The notes beneath the pieces are model-generated. The model worked only from the letters and a program-made list of their open reading frames with translations, did not search any database and had not been told where the DNA came from. Below, in pieces: positions 24,422-32,432 of a stretch of 64,000 nt of DNA. The position numbers and the translations under genes were made by a program. Source of the DNA: Prado023 sp963700395 (GTDB lineage Bacteria; Actinomycetota; Actinomycetes; S36-B12; CAIYMF01); contig CAVOXI010000005.1 of the NCBI GenBank assembly GCA_963700395.1, forward strand, positions 1 to 64,000, given 5' to 3'. Each line of letters opens with the position of its first letter. Positions within the stretch are counted from its first letter, which is position 1.

Positions 24422-25467
24422 TGGCCGACGAGCCGCTGGTGCTGGGCATCGAGACCTCGTGCGACGAGACCGGGGTCGGGATCGTCCGCGGGATGACCCT
24501 GCTCGCCGACGTCGTGGCCTCCAGCGTCGAGGAGCATGCACGGTTCGGCGGCGTCGTGCCGGAGGTCGCCAGCCGCGCCCACCTCGAGGCGATGGTCCCC
24601 ACCCTGGAGTCCGCCTGTGCGCGTGCGGGAGTGCGGCTGGCCGACATCGACGCTGTCGCGGTGACGGCGGGTCCCGGCCTTGCCGGTGCGCTGCTGGTGG
24701 GAGTGTCGGCGGCCAAGGCGCTGTCGCTGTCCCTGGGCGTCCCGCTGTTCGGGGTGAACCACCTCGCTGCGCACGTCGCGGTCGACATCCTGGAGCATGG
24801 CCCGCTCGCCGAGCCCACGGTGGCGCTGCTCGTCTCCGGCGGGCACTCGTCGCTGCTGCTCGTGCCGGACGTGACCCGTGACGTGCGCCCGCTCGGCTCC
24901 ACGATCGACGACGCCGCCGGGGAGGCGTTCGACAAGGTCGCGCGGGTCCTCGGGCTGCCGTTCCCCGGTGGCCCGCACATCGACCGGGTCGCGACCGGGG
25001 GTGATCGGGCGTTCGTGACCTTCCCGCGTGGGCTGACCGCCGGCAAGGACATGGCACGCCACCGGTTCGACTTCTCGTTCTCGGGCCTCAAGACCGCGGT
25101 CGCCCGCTGGGTCGAGGCCCGGGAGGCGCAGGGGGAGCCGGTGCCGGTCGCCGACGTCGCGGCCGCCTTCCAGGAGGCCGTGGTCGATGTGCTGACCCGC
25201 AAGGCGATCGACGCCTGCCGGGAGCACGGTGTGTCGGACCTTCAGCTGGGGGGCGGGGTGGCTGCCAACTCCCGGCTGCGCGCACTGGCGGCGGCACGCT
25301 GCGACTCGGCAGGGATCCGGCTGCGGATCCCGCGCCCCGGGCTGTGCACCGACAACGGCGCGATGGTGGCTGCCCTCGGTGCCCAGGTGGCGACCCGTGG
25401 ACTGCCGGCCTCGCGGCTGGACCTGGGCGCGGACTCGTCGCTGCCCGTGGACGTGGTGCGGGTGTGA
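24421..25467 (+). CDS. tsaD: tRNA N6-adenosine threonylcarbamoyltransferase TsaD
   Basis: Catalytic subunit that transfers the threonylcarbamoyl group to A37. Residues start MADEPLVLGIETSCDETGVG; the metal histidines are in NHLAAHVA (about 109-116), and VSGGHSSLLL, GEAFDKVAR and GGGVAANSRLR follow. Start could be ATG 24421 or GTG 24418, both overlapping rimI. Length (348 residues) is normal. The histidine kinase gene overlaps its end. Confidence 0.96.
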   Translation: MADEPLVLGIETSCDETGVGIVRGMTLLADVVASSVEEHARFGGVVPEVASRAHLEAMVPTLESACARAGVRLADIDAVAVTAGPGLAGALLVGVSAAKALSLSLGVPLFGVNHLAAHVAVDILEHGPLAEPTVALLVSGGHSSLLLVPDVTRDVRPLGSTIDDAAGEAFDKVARVLGLPFPGGPHIDRVATGGDRAFVTFPRGLTAGKDMARHRFDFSFSGLKTAVARWVEAREAQGEPVPVADVAAAFQEAVVDVLTRKAIDACREHGVSDLQLGGGVAANSRLRALAAARCDSAGIRLRIPRPGLCTDNGAMVAALGAQVATRGLPASRLDLGADSSLPVDVVRV

Positions 25468-27863
25468 CCGCGACCGAGGCGCCGCCCTCGCCACCCCTGC
25501 CACCCGTGCCGGCGCGGGTCGAGCCGACGATGTCCTCGGTCGCATCCGACGGCGTCGCCTACCTCGTCCACTGGCTGGTCATCCTGCTCCTGCTCGGCCT
25601 GGCGGTCACCTCGATCCTGCGACCGCCGCAGGGGAACGTGGCGATCGGCGTCGTCACCGGCCTCATCTGCCTGGTCTGGGCCACGTTCTGCGTGAGCATG
25701 GGGATCCTGCGCGGCACCCGGCCCGACGGCTCCGATCAACCGCCGCCCGGCTGGTTGGGCGTGATCACCACCGCGGGATGCCTGATCTCCCTGGAGGTGC
25801 TCAGCGTCGGTGGCGGCCTGGGCGGGCCCCTGCAGGCGGAGCTTCTCGTTGCGGGCCTCTTCGTGGCCACCGTGACGGTGTGGCTCGGTCCCCTTGCGGG
25901 TGGGATCGCGGCCATCGTCCTGGGCGTCCTGGCACTGGCCCTGCCCCTGGAGGGTTCCGCGGGCGCGGGGGACCCGCTGCTGCGCACCTCCCTGGCCACG
26001 GCCGTGCCCGCGGTCGCGCTGGTCGCTGCCGGGTTCTCCGTGGCCCTCGCGCTGGGAGCCCTGGCCCGGGCAGCGCGCGGGCTGCAGCGGAACCTGGATC
26101 TGCGCCACGAGGTCCTGGTCCGCGAGCAGGCGGTGCGTGAGGCCGCCCAGGTCGCGGCCGAGGTGGAGCGCTCGTTGCACGACACCGCGCTGAACACCCT
26201 GGAGACCATCAGCGCCCATGGGGACCACCTGGACCCCGTGGTCGTCGCCGACCGCTGCCGCGCCGACCACGCCCAGCTGTCCGTGTGGCGCCAGCAGGCC
26301 GACCTGCTGGACCTCACCGATGTCATCGAACGGCTCGAGGCCCACGCCCAGCGCCTCGGGCTGGACCTCGAACCGGCCCTCATCATCGACCCGGGGACGG
26401 ACGGGCGCGCACCCCAGCCGTCCCTGCCCTCGGTCCCCGGGCCGGTCCTGGCGGCCATGTCACGGGCCGGCCTGGAGGCCGTGACCAACGTGGCGAAGCA
26501 CGCGCGGGTCTCAGGGGTGACGCTGCTCGTGCGCCATGACCGCGCAGGGGTCCAGATGTTCGTCGCCGATGAGGGTGTCGGCCGCGGTGGGGCCGCCGAC
26601 GGGTTCGGCGTGTCCCACTCGATCCGGGAGCGGATGGAGTCCGTGGGGGGCGAGGCGCTGATGGGCCCCGGTCCCCACGACCGGGGGACCGTCGTCCTGC
26701 TCGAGTGGCGCCGCAGGGCGCCAGAAGGCCTCGAGCTGGGTTCGGACCTGCTCCTGGGGACCGCGCGTGTCGTGCTGATGGTCGCCACGTTCCTGGCCGG
26801 CACGGCCAGCGCCCTGATCGTCCTGGGATGGCCGGCGTACTCCCGGCCGTGGCTGGCGCTGGCCGGCGCCCTGGCCCCGGTGTTCGTCGCTGCGGCGGCC
26901 GTCGAGCGCGTGCGCAACGGCTATCGGGTCGGGTCCAGCCAGGTCCTTGCTGCCTGCGCCACGTACGTCCTCGTCGGAGCCGTGGCCCTGCTGGCTGATC
27001 CGTACTGCGCCTCCCTGCTGGGTGAGGGGGTGATGCTCGATGCCCGCGCCCCGATGATGGCCGTGATCCTCCTGCTCGCCCCCCGTCCGGGGGTGCTGGC
27101 GGCGATCGTCGCCACCATCGGGTTCGCGCACCTCGGGGCGGCCCTGGCGTGGTCCGACCGATGGGTCCTGTGCGGCCCGGACACCGCTGAGGCCGGCGTC
27201 TACGTGGTGGCCGTCATGGGCGCGTCCTGGCTCTTCGTCGGGCGCATCAACCGGCTCACCACCGAGCTCGCCGTTGCCCGGGAGCAGGCGCGGGCCGCCC
27301 AGGTCCGGATCGGGGCCCAGCTCTCGCTGCGGGCCGAGGAGGAGGCCTGGGTCGCCGACACGCTGGCCTCGGCCCAGGGATTGCTCAACGACATCGCCGA
27401 GGGCCGCCTGGACCCCCGTGCTCCCGCGACGAGGTGGGCGTGTGCGTCGGAGGCGGAGTTCCTTCGGGCATTGCTGTCCGTCGGCAGGGCACCGATGGCC
27501 CTGCGCCGGCCCGCCCGGATCTGGCTGCGCCTGCTGCACGCACACTCGTGCCGGATCCAGCTGCGCGGATCGTTCGCCGACGTGCAGGTCCCGGCTGCGA
27601 CGGTCGGCGAGATCGGCGGGGTGATCGACATGCTGTGCACCCAGTCCCCCGGCGCCGAGGTCACCCTGTCGGTGTGGCCGGACCCGACGCCGACGGTCAT
27701 GCTGTCGGCGACCGGGCCCGCCGTGGTCGCGGCCGGAGGCGCGCTCATCAGCAGGGTCGACAGGTTCGCCGGCGGCGCCTGGCAGGACGTGAGCCCGGAG
27801 GGGATCTCGCTGGAGTGGTCCTGGGAGCAGGTCGCTCCGGCGGCTACGGGCGGTTCAGGCTAG
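25464..27863 (+). CDS. Tandem membrane histidine kinase with a degenerate second half
   Basis: The 799-residue protein contains two copies of the same plan. The first half has five or so membrane segments (about 30-215), a coiled linker, an H-box SLHDTAL with His239 and an ATPase domain (N-box EAVTNVAKHA near 337, then DEGVGRG). The second half has membrane segments at about 430-610, the same linker, and an aligned segment WVADTLA in which Ala631 replaces the phosphorylated histidine, followed by an ATPase-like domain lacking the N-box and G-box. The NarL-type regulator downstream is the likely partner. The signal sensed is unknown. Start GTG 25464 overlaps tsaD by 4 nt. Confidence 0.8.
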   Translation: MTATEAPPSPPLPPVPARVEPTMSSVASDGVAYLVHWLVILLLLGLAVTSILRPPQGNVAIGVVTGLICLVWATFCVSMGILRGTRPDGSDQPPPGWLGVITTAGCLISLEVLSVGGGLGGPLQAELLVAGLFVATVTVWLGPLAGGIAAIVLGVLALALPLEGSAGAGDPLLRTSLATAVPAVALVAAGFSVALALGALARAARGLQRNLDLRHEVLVREQAVREAAQVAAEVERSLHDTALNTLETISAHGDHLDPVVVADRCRADHAQLSVWRQQADLLDLTDVIERLEAHAQRLGLDLEPALIIDPGTDGRAPQPSLPSVPGPVLAAMSRAGLEAVTNVAKHARVSGVTLLVRHDRAGVQMFVADEGVGRGGAADGFGVSHSIRERMESVGGEALMGPGPHDRGTVVLLEWRRRAPEGLELGSDLLLGTARVVLMVATFLAGTASALIVLGWPAYSRPWLALAGALAPVFVAAAAVERVRNGYRVGSSQVLAACATYVLVGAVALLADPYCASLLGEGVMLDARAPMMAVILLLAPRPGVLAAIVATIGFAHLGAALAWSDRWVLCGPDTAEAGVYVVAVMGASWLFVGRINRLTTELAVAREQARAAQVRIGAQLSLRAEEEAWVADTLASAQGLLNDIAEGRLDPRAPATRWACASEAEFLRALLSVGRAPMALRRPARIWLRLLHAHSCRIQLRGSFADVQVPAATVGEIGGVIDMLCTQSPGAEVTLSVWPDPTPTVMLSATGPAVVAAGGALISRVDRFAGGAWQDVSPEGISLEWSWEQVAPAATGGSG

Positions 27864-27866
27864 ATT
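27861..27866 (+). promoter_or_regulatory. -10 element of the response regulator gene
   Basis: TAGATT begins inside the kinase stop codon region and ends 6 nt before ATG 27873. Confidence 0.5.
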
Positions 27867-27872
27867 CCTCCC

Positions 27873-28538
27873 ATGCCAGCAGTGATCCGGGTGGTCATCC
27901 TTGATGACCATGCGCTGTTCCATCAGGCGCTCATGTCCTGGCTGCAGGCCCAGGGTCCCAGCATCGAGGTGGCGTACGCCGGCGCCGACGTCGAGCGGGC
28001 CCTGGCCGCCGCAGCAGGCAGTGATGTGGTCCTGCTCGACCTCGACCTCGGCGCTGACGCCCCGCCGCTGCCCCAGCTCGTCGCGCGGTTCCAGGAGGTG
28101 CAGTGCCGCGTGCTCATCGTCAGCGCCCTGGGCAGCCCGCGAGTGGTGCGCCAGGGCCTGGCCGCCGGTGCGCTGGGCTACATGTCCAAGCGCGAGGACC
28201 CGGCGGCGCTCCTCGAGGCGATCAGGGCGGTCGCCTCCGGTGAGGGCTTCCTCACCCCCGAGATGGCCTCCATCCTCGCCGAATCGCCCCAGGACGTGCC
28301 GAACCTGAGCATCCAGGAGCTCTCGGCCCTGCGCCTGTACGCCTCGGGGCTGAAGCTGGATTCCGTGGCCCGGCGCATGAACGTCAGCCCGGCCACGGCC
28401 AAGGAGTACCTCGACCGGGTGCGCGCGAAGTACGCCCAGGCCCACCGCGACGTGCACACCAAGTCCGACATGCGCCGCGCGGCCGTCGAGGACGGGTTCC
28501 TGGCCCTCGATCCCGACGCGGAGGCCTCCTCCCGGTGA
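27873..28538 (+). CDS. NarL/FixJ-type response regulator
   Basis: The receiver domain (1-120) has the acidic pair in VVILDDHALFH, the phosphorylated aspartate in VVLLDLDLG (about 54) and the lysine in GYMSKRED. The C-terminal LuxR-like helix-turn-helix (about 148-205) reads LSIQELSALRLYASGLKL then VARRMNVSPATAKEYL, somewhat diverged from typical NarL proteins. It follows the tandem kinase by 9 bp and probably receives its phosphate, yet has its own leaderless promoter. Length is 221 residues. Confidence 0.88.
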   Translation: MPAVIRVVILDDHALFHQALMSWLQAQGPSIEVAYAGADVERALAAAAGSDVVLLDLDLGADAPPLPQLVARFQEVQCRVLIVSALGSPRVVRQGLAAGALGYMSKREDPAALLEAIRAVASGEGFLTPEMASILAESPQDVPNLSIQELSALRLYASGLKLDSVARRMNVSPATAKEYLDRVRAKYAQAHRDVHTKSDMRRAAVEDGFLALDPDAEASSR

Positions 28539-28888
28539 ACCGGCCCGGCATCGCGGCGGGGCTGCTCACCGTGGCGGCCGCGGCGTCGGTTCTTCTCGTG
28601 GCACGGGAGTGGACGCAGCCGGCTCCCGGCCCCACGTCCGACCAGATCTGCGTGGCTGTCGAGGACCTGCGTGACGCGGTGGACCTGTCCTCGGTGGGGG
28701 ACCAGGCGGTCCTGCGGGCGCGCGCGTCCCACGTGGCCGACCTGCTTGGCGCGCCGCCCAGCGAGGATGCGCTGACCAGTTCGGCCGAGGTGTCCCGCCA
28801 GCTCGTGAGGGTGCTGGATGACCAGGGGGCGACCGTGGCGGACCTTGGGGAGGCCATCGAGCCGATCGTCGCGCAGTGCCCCGGTTGA
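28535..28888 (+). CDS. Small exported or membrane-anchored protein of unknown function
   Basis: A 117-residue product whose GTG 28535 overlaps the regulator stop by 4 nt. Residues 5-24 are hydrophobic (a signal anchor without lipobox), followed by a mostly helical region with two cysteines (in QICVAVEDL near 39 and at IVAQCPG near the end) that could form a disulfide. No family is recognised. Coupling to the two-component genes suggests an accessory role in that system. Confidence 0.7.
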   Translation: MNRPGIAAGLLTVAAAASVLLVAREWTQPAPGPTSDQICVAVEDLRDAVDLSSVGDQAVLRARASHVADLLGAPPSEDALTSSAEVSRQLVRVLDDQGATVADLGEAIEPIVAQCPG

Positions 28889-29021
28889 GCCCCTGAACGC
28901 GAACCCGGATCGGGGCGTCCCCGCCGCTCGGTACCCGGGGCGCCAGCATGCCCGGCGGAGTTGCCTGCGAGTCCCCGATCGGCGCACCATGGGACGGGAG
29001 CTGGAGTGGGAGGGGGTGCGG

Positions 29022-30467
29022 ATGCGCGGCCACTTCGCGGTCCGCTTCCGGGGGCTCGGCGTGGGGGTCCTCGTCACGATCCTGTCGGTCGTGGGTGCCG
29101 CGGCTCCGGCTCCGGCGGAGCCCGTCGGCGCCGTGTCGGGCATCGTGCGCACCGGGGGCCTGCCCGTTGCCAATGCCTGGGTGACGCTGATGCCCGTGAC
29201 GGCCTCGGGCAACTGGGCCGGTCGGCCGATTCGGACCACGACGGACGGGGATGGTCGCTACCAGTTCGCCGACCTGGTCGCGCTCCATGCGAAGGTCCAG
29301 GTGCGGGCACCGTCGTCGAGTGGCCTGGCCAACGCGTACTGGCCGGGGGTCTACTCCTTCGCCTCGGCGGGGATCCTGCCCGTCGCATCCTCGGCATCCA
29401 CGGCGGACGTGGAGCTCCCGGTCGCGAAGTCGATCAGCGGTCGCGTGGTGGACCTGGAGACCGGGGCGCCGGTCGTCGGTGCCCAGGTCCAGGCGCACGT
29501 CGACGCCCCGCCCGGCTGGGAGCCGGTCGGATGGGCCGGCCTGGCGCCTGGCCCCGGGCAGTTCGTGATCGACGGGGTGCCCCCGGTCGCGGTCGCGCTG
29601 CAGGTGCGGGTCGCCGACGGCAGCAACTACCTCGGCCAGTGGTACGACGGTGCGGGGTACTTCGGTGCGGCCGATCGGGTCCAGCCGGGGACTGCGGACA
29701 TCGTCATCGGCCTGCGGGAGGGCGGCGAGGTCGGCGGAGTCGTGCGCGATGATCTCGGCGTTGCCGTCCCGGGGGCAGCCGTGACGATCGTGGGCTGCCC
29801 CGCGCTGTGCCCCATGGGCGCCATTGCCGACGACTCCGGCGCCTACCGGATCACCGGGGTCCCCCCCGGCCCGGGGCTGCGCGCCTACGCGGATGCGACC
29901 TCGGCCGGGTTGCTCAACGAGTGGTACGCCGCCCCGGGGCAGGGTCCGGACGGCAGCTTCGACCTGGTCGCCGGCCAGGTGCGGCCCGATGTGGACTTCT
30001 CCCTCACCGCGGGCGCCCTCCTCAGTGGTCAGATCCTGGACGGGCAGACCGGCGATCCGGTGCCCGGCGTGTCCGTCGACCTCATCGATGTGGAGGACCC
30101 GCTCAACTCGTTCGTGTCCCGAACGGTCGATGCTCCGGCCACGTCCGCGGACCTCGTCATCGGCCCGGTCCCACCGGGGAGCTACTCGCTGATCATCTAT
30201 CCCGGTCCCGACTACCTCCCCGTGGAGATCGTGGCGAGCGCGGGCCTCGACGGGGCGGGCCTCGTGCACCTCGCTCGTGGGGAACGTGGCGAGTTCGCGG
30301 TCAGCCTCGCCCGGAGCGGGGCGGCTTCGACTGGCGGCGGCGGCGCGGCCGGTTCAGGCGGGCCGGTGGGCGCCCGGCCCGAGCCGGTGGACTCAGCGGG
30401 GTGGCCAGGGCTGTTCGGTGGGTTCCTCGCCGGGGACGGCATCGGCTTCCTCCGGCTCGGCGCCTGA
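29022..30467 (+). CDS. Secreted protein with four carboxypeptidase-regulatory-like repeats
   Basis: A signal peptide (about residues 8-34, ending APAPAEP) leads into four beta-sandwich repeats of about 90-100 residues. Each begins with a word like VSGIVR, ISGRVVD, VGGVVRD or LSGQILD and contains a GxYxF/I-type turn. A glycine-rich tail ends the protein without a sortase motif. ATG 29022 is chosen because GGGAGGGGG precedes it; ATG 28989 is possible. Length is 481 residues. Probably an extracellular structural or binding protein. The last 75 nt overlap the convergent methyltransferase gene. Confidence 0.75.
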   Translation: MRGHFAVRFRGLGVGVLVTILSVVGAAAPAPAEPVGAVSGIVRTGGLPVANAWVTLMPVTASGNWAGRPIRTTTDGDGRYQFADLVALHAKVQVRAPSSSGLANAYWPGVYSFASAGILPVASSASTADVELPVAKSISGRVVDLETGAPVVGAQVQAHVDAPPGWEPVGWAGLAPGPGQFVIDGVPPVAVALQVRVADGSNYLGQWYDGAGYFGAADRVQPGTADIVIGLREGGEVGGVVRDDLGVAVPGAAVTIVGCPALCPMGAIADDSGAYRITGVPPGPGLRAYADATSAGLLNEWYAAPGQGPDGSFDLVAGQVRPDVDFSLTAGALLSGQILDGQTGDPVPGVSVDLIDVEDPLNSFVSRTVDAPATSADLVIGPVPPGSYSLIIYPGPDYLPVEIVASAGLDGAGLVHLARGERGEFAVSLARSGAASTGGGGAAGSGGPVGARPEPVDSAGWPGLFGGFLAGDGIGFLRLGA

Positions 30468-31742
30468 CCCTGCACGGGCGCGCTCGACCAGCAGCGCCAG
30501 GGGACCGGCATCGGTCCGGGTCAGCAGGAGGGTCGCTGTCGGGCCGGCCCCGTCGAGTCGCAGGGCTGCGCGGAGCTGCTCGGGAACGACGTTGATGCCA
30601 CGCTTCTTGACGATGACGTCGCCGTAGCCCCGCGCCCGCAGCCAGGCGCGCATCGACTTGCGCCCGAACGGCACCTCGTCGAGGACGCTGAAGGCAGTGC
30701 CCAGGAGGCCTGGACGAGGTGGGGTGTCGCAGGCGATGTAGGCGATCCGGGGGTCGAGCAGGTGTCCGGAGATGCGTGCGGCCAGCACCGACACCAGCCC
30801 CGCCCGGATCACCGCCGGATCCGGCTCGACGAGCCAGGCGGACACCGGGCCGATCGGCGGCTCCGGGATCCCCGCGATGTCGTCGAGGGCCTCCCCGGCG
30901 CTGGGGTCGGCGCTGCTGCCCGGGTGACCCGAGCCGGGCAGGACCGTGGCCAGCCGGGTCGCGGACCCCTCGCGCAGCGGCCCCCACCAGACGCCTGCCT
31001 CGACGAGGTCCCCGCCGACACTGATCCATTCGGTCTGGGTCCCCGCGGGCAGTGCCGCGTGCTCGATCCCCGGCGCCACCTTCGCGCCCGTCGCCGGAAC
31101 CCGCAGGGCCAGCGAGCGCACCCACGACCACGGCGGCGACCATGACTCCGGGGTCAGCGTGCGACGACCTCCGCTGCGTCGGGCTGGATCCACGAAGCAC
31201 CCCAGGCCCGCGGGCGGCGAGGCGTCGTTCCACGGACCGGGCGACGTGCGCAGGTCGCCCCGGGATGCCGCGACCTCCAGGCCGAGGTCCGCGGCCGTGG
31301 CCGACAATGCCCACAGCGCCTCGGGATCGACGTCCACGGCGAGCACCCGCAATCCCGCGGCGGCCATCGCCAGGGAGTCACTGCCCGCCCCGCAGCCCAG
31401 GTCCGCCACGACCTCGACCCCGGCCCGGAGGTAGCGCCCTGCGTGCCGGGCTGCCACCACCGGCCGGGTCGCCTGCTCGAGCCCGTCGGCGGTCCACCAG
31501 CGCGGCGGACCGGGGAAACGGCCCGCCGCCCGTGTGCGCAGCCTGGCCTGGGTGGCCGCTGCGGCCACGACCTCCGGGCGCTGTGCCCACCGGGGGTCCG
31601 TCCTTGCCCGGGTGAGCGTGGCCATGGCCGTCGCCGGGTCATAGGGCATCAGCGACTCGACGAGTGCGCGGCCAGCGGGTGTCACCAGCGCCGCCAGCGC
31701 CGCCAGGTCCGTGGGGGCAGAGGTTGGCGTGGCGGGCGGCAC
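30393..31742 (-). CDS. Class I SAM methyltransferase with THUMP-like domain
   Basis: The SAM-binding motif is VADLGCGAGSDSLAMA (about residues 112-127), followed by LAVDVDPEAL and FVDPARRSGGRR. The C-terminal THUMP-like region includes VKKRGINVVPEQLR near 390. The 449-residue protein matches a conserved actinobacterial family with no experimentally assigned target known to me; an RNA substrate is inferred. GTG 31742 has a -10 hexamer 6 nt upstream. It is divergent from groES. Confidence 0.85.
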   Translation of the reverse strand: MPPATPTSAPTDLAALAALVTPAGRALVESLMPYDPATAMATLTRARTDPRWAQRPEVVAAAATQARLRTRAAGRFPGPPRWWTADGLEQATRPVVAARHAGRYLRAGVEVVADLGCGAGSDSLAMAAAGLRVLAVDVDPEALWALSATAADLGLEVAASRGDLRTSPGPWNDASPPAGLGCFVDPARRSGGRRTLTPESWSPPWSWVRSLALRVPATGAKVAPGIEHAALPAGTQTEWISVGGDLVEAGVWWGPLREGSATRLATVLPGSGHPGSSADPSAGEALDDIAGIPEPPIGPVSAWLVEPDPAVIRAGLVSVLAARISGHLLDPRIAYIACDTPPRPGLLGTAFSVLDEVPFGRKSMRAWLRARGYGDVIVKKRGINVVPEQLRAALRLDGAGPTATLLLTRTDAGPLALLVERARAGSGAEPEEADAVPGEEPTEQPWPPR

Positions 31743-31748
31743 GACCCC

Positions 31749-31754
31749 ATTGTC
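31749..31754 (-). promoter_or_regulatory. -10 element of the THUMP-like methyltransferase gene
   Basis: GACAAT on the minus strand lies 6 nt before GTG 31742, consistent with leaderless expression. Confidence 0.45.
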
Positions 31755-31881
31755 GGCGTCACCCGGTGCTGCCGCCTGCGGGCGGGATGCCCTGCGTCAG
31801 CTGCCCGCGGCGGCCCGGAACCACGTCGGCCGGCCCTCGGGCTCACCAGGCTCACCGCCCACCAGCCCTCCCGGCCAGGGA

Positions 31882-31908
31882 TTGGCACTCGTGTGCAGCG
31901 AGTGCCAA
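31882..31908 (+). promoter_or_regulatory. CIRCE operator 1 (HrcA site)
   Basis: TTGGCACTC, 9-nt spacer, GAGTGCCAA is a perfect inverted repeat with the CIRCE geometry and close to the consensus TTAGCACTC-N9-GAGTGCTAA. HrcA bound here represses groES-groEL until heat stress. A candidate promoter (TGTGCA 31892-31897, 17 bp, TTAGTG 31915-31920) lies within and just after it. Confidence 0.93.
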
Positions 31909-31926
31909 AGGGTGTTAGTGTTCCCT

Positions 31927-31953
31927 CTGGCACTCAAGCAAAGAGAGTGCCAG
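31927..31953 (+). promoter_or_regulatory. CIRCE operator 2 (HrcA site)
   Basis: CTGGCACTC, 9-nt spacer, GAGTGCCAG is a second perfect inverted repeat whose centre is 45 bp downstream of the first. Tandem CIRCE sites are known upstream of actinobacterial groES. Confidence 0.9.
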
Positions 31954-32047
31954 CAGCGACGCAGGTCGTCCCGGCACCGCGACGACGGAACGTACCGGCC
32001 CGCAGCACACATCCGTTCCTGCGAACCCCCTCAAGGGAGGTCAGACC

Positions 32048-32344
32048 GTGGCACAGATCAAGCCACTCGAGGACCGCATCCTCGTTCAGCCCCTCGACGC
32101 CGAGCAGACCACTGCGTCGGGTCTCGTCATCCCGGACACCGCCAAGGAGAAGCCCCAGGAGGGCAAGGTCCTGGCTGTTGGCCCGGGCCGCTTCGACGAT
32201 GCCGGCGCCAGCCGCATCCCGCTGGACGTGAAGGTCGATGACGTCGTCATCTACTCGAAGTACGGCGGCACCGAGATCAAGTACAACGGCGAGGAGTACC
32301 TGCTCCTGTCGGCCCGCGATGTCCTCGCGGTAGTCGAGAAGTAG
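32048..32344 (+). CDS. groES: Co-chaperonin GroES
   Basis: Heptameric lid of the GroEL chamber. The 98-residue product starts at GTG 32048 (VAQIKPLEDRILVQ) after AAGGGAGG. The mobile loop contains EQTTASGLVIPDT near residues 18-30 and the end is LLSARDVLAVVEK, the standard length. It is 88 bp from groEL and under CIRCE control. Confidence 0.97.
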   Translation: MAQIKPLEDRILVQPLDAEQTTASGLVIPDTAKEKPQEGKVLAVGPGRFDDAGASRIPLDVKVDDVVIYSKYGGTEIKYNGEEYLLLSARDVLAVVEK

Positions 32345-32360
32345 CCGAAGCCAAGCGCAT

Positions 32361-32396
32361 CGAGCCCCGGTTCCGGAACGTCGGGGCCGGGGCTCG
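32361..32396 (+). other. Hairpin in the groES-groEL spacer
   Basis: Perfect 10-bp arms CGAGCCCCGG (32361-32370) and CCGGGGCTCG (32387-32396) enclose a 16-nt loop. Without a T-run, it could serve as an mRNA processing or attenuation site that adjusts the groES to groEL ratio. Confidence 0.55.
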
Positions 32397-32432
32397 ACGC
32401 ATCGCACAGACGAGAAGAGCTGGGAAGAACAC

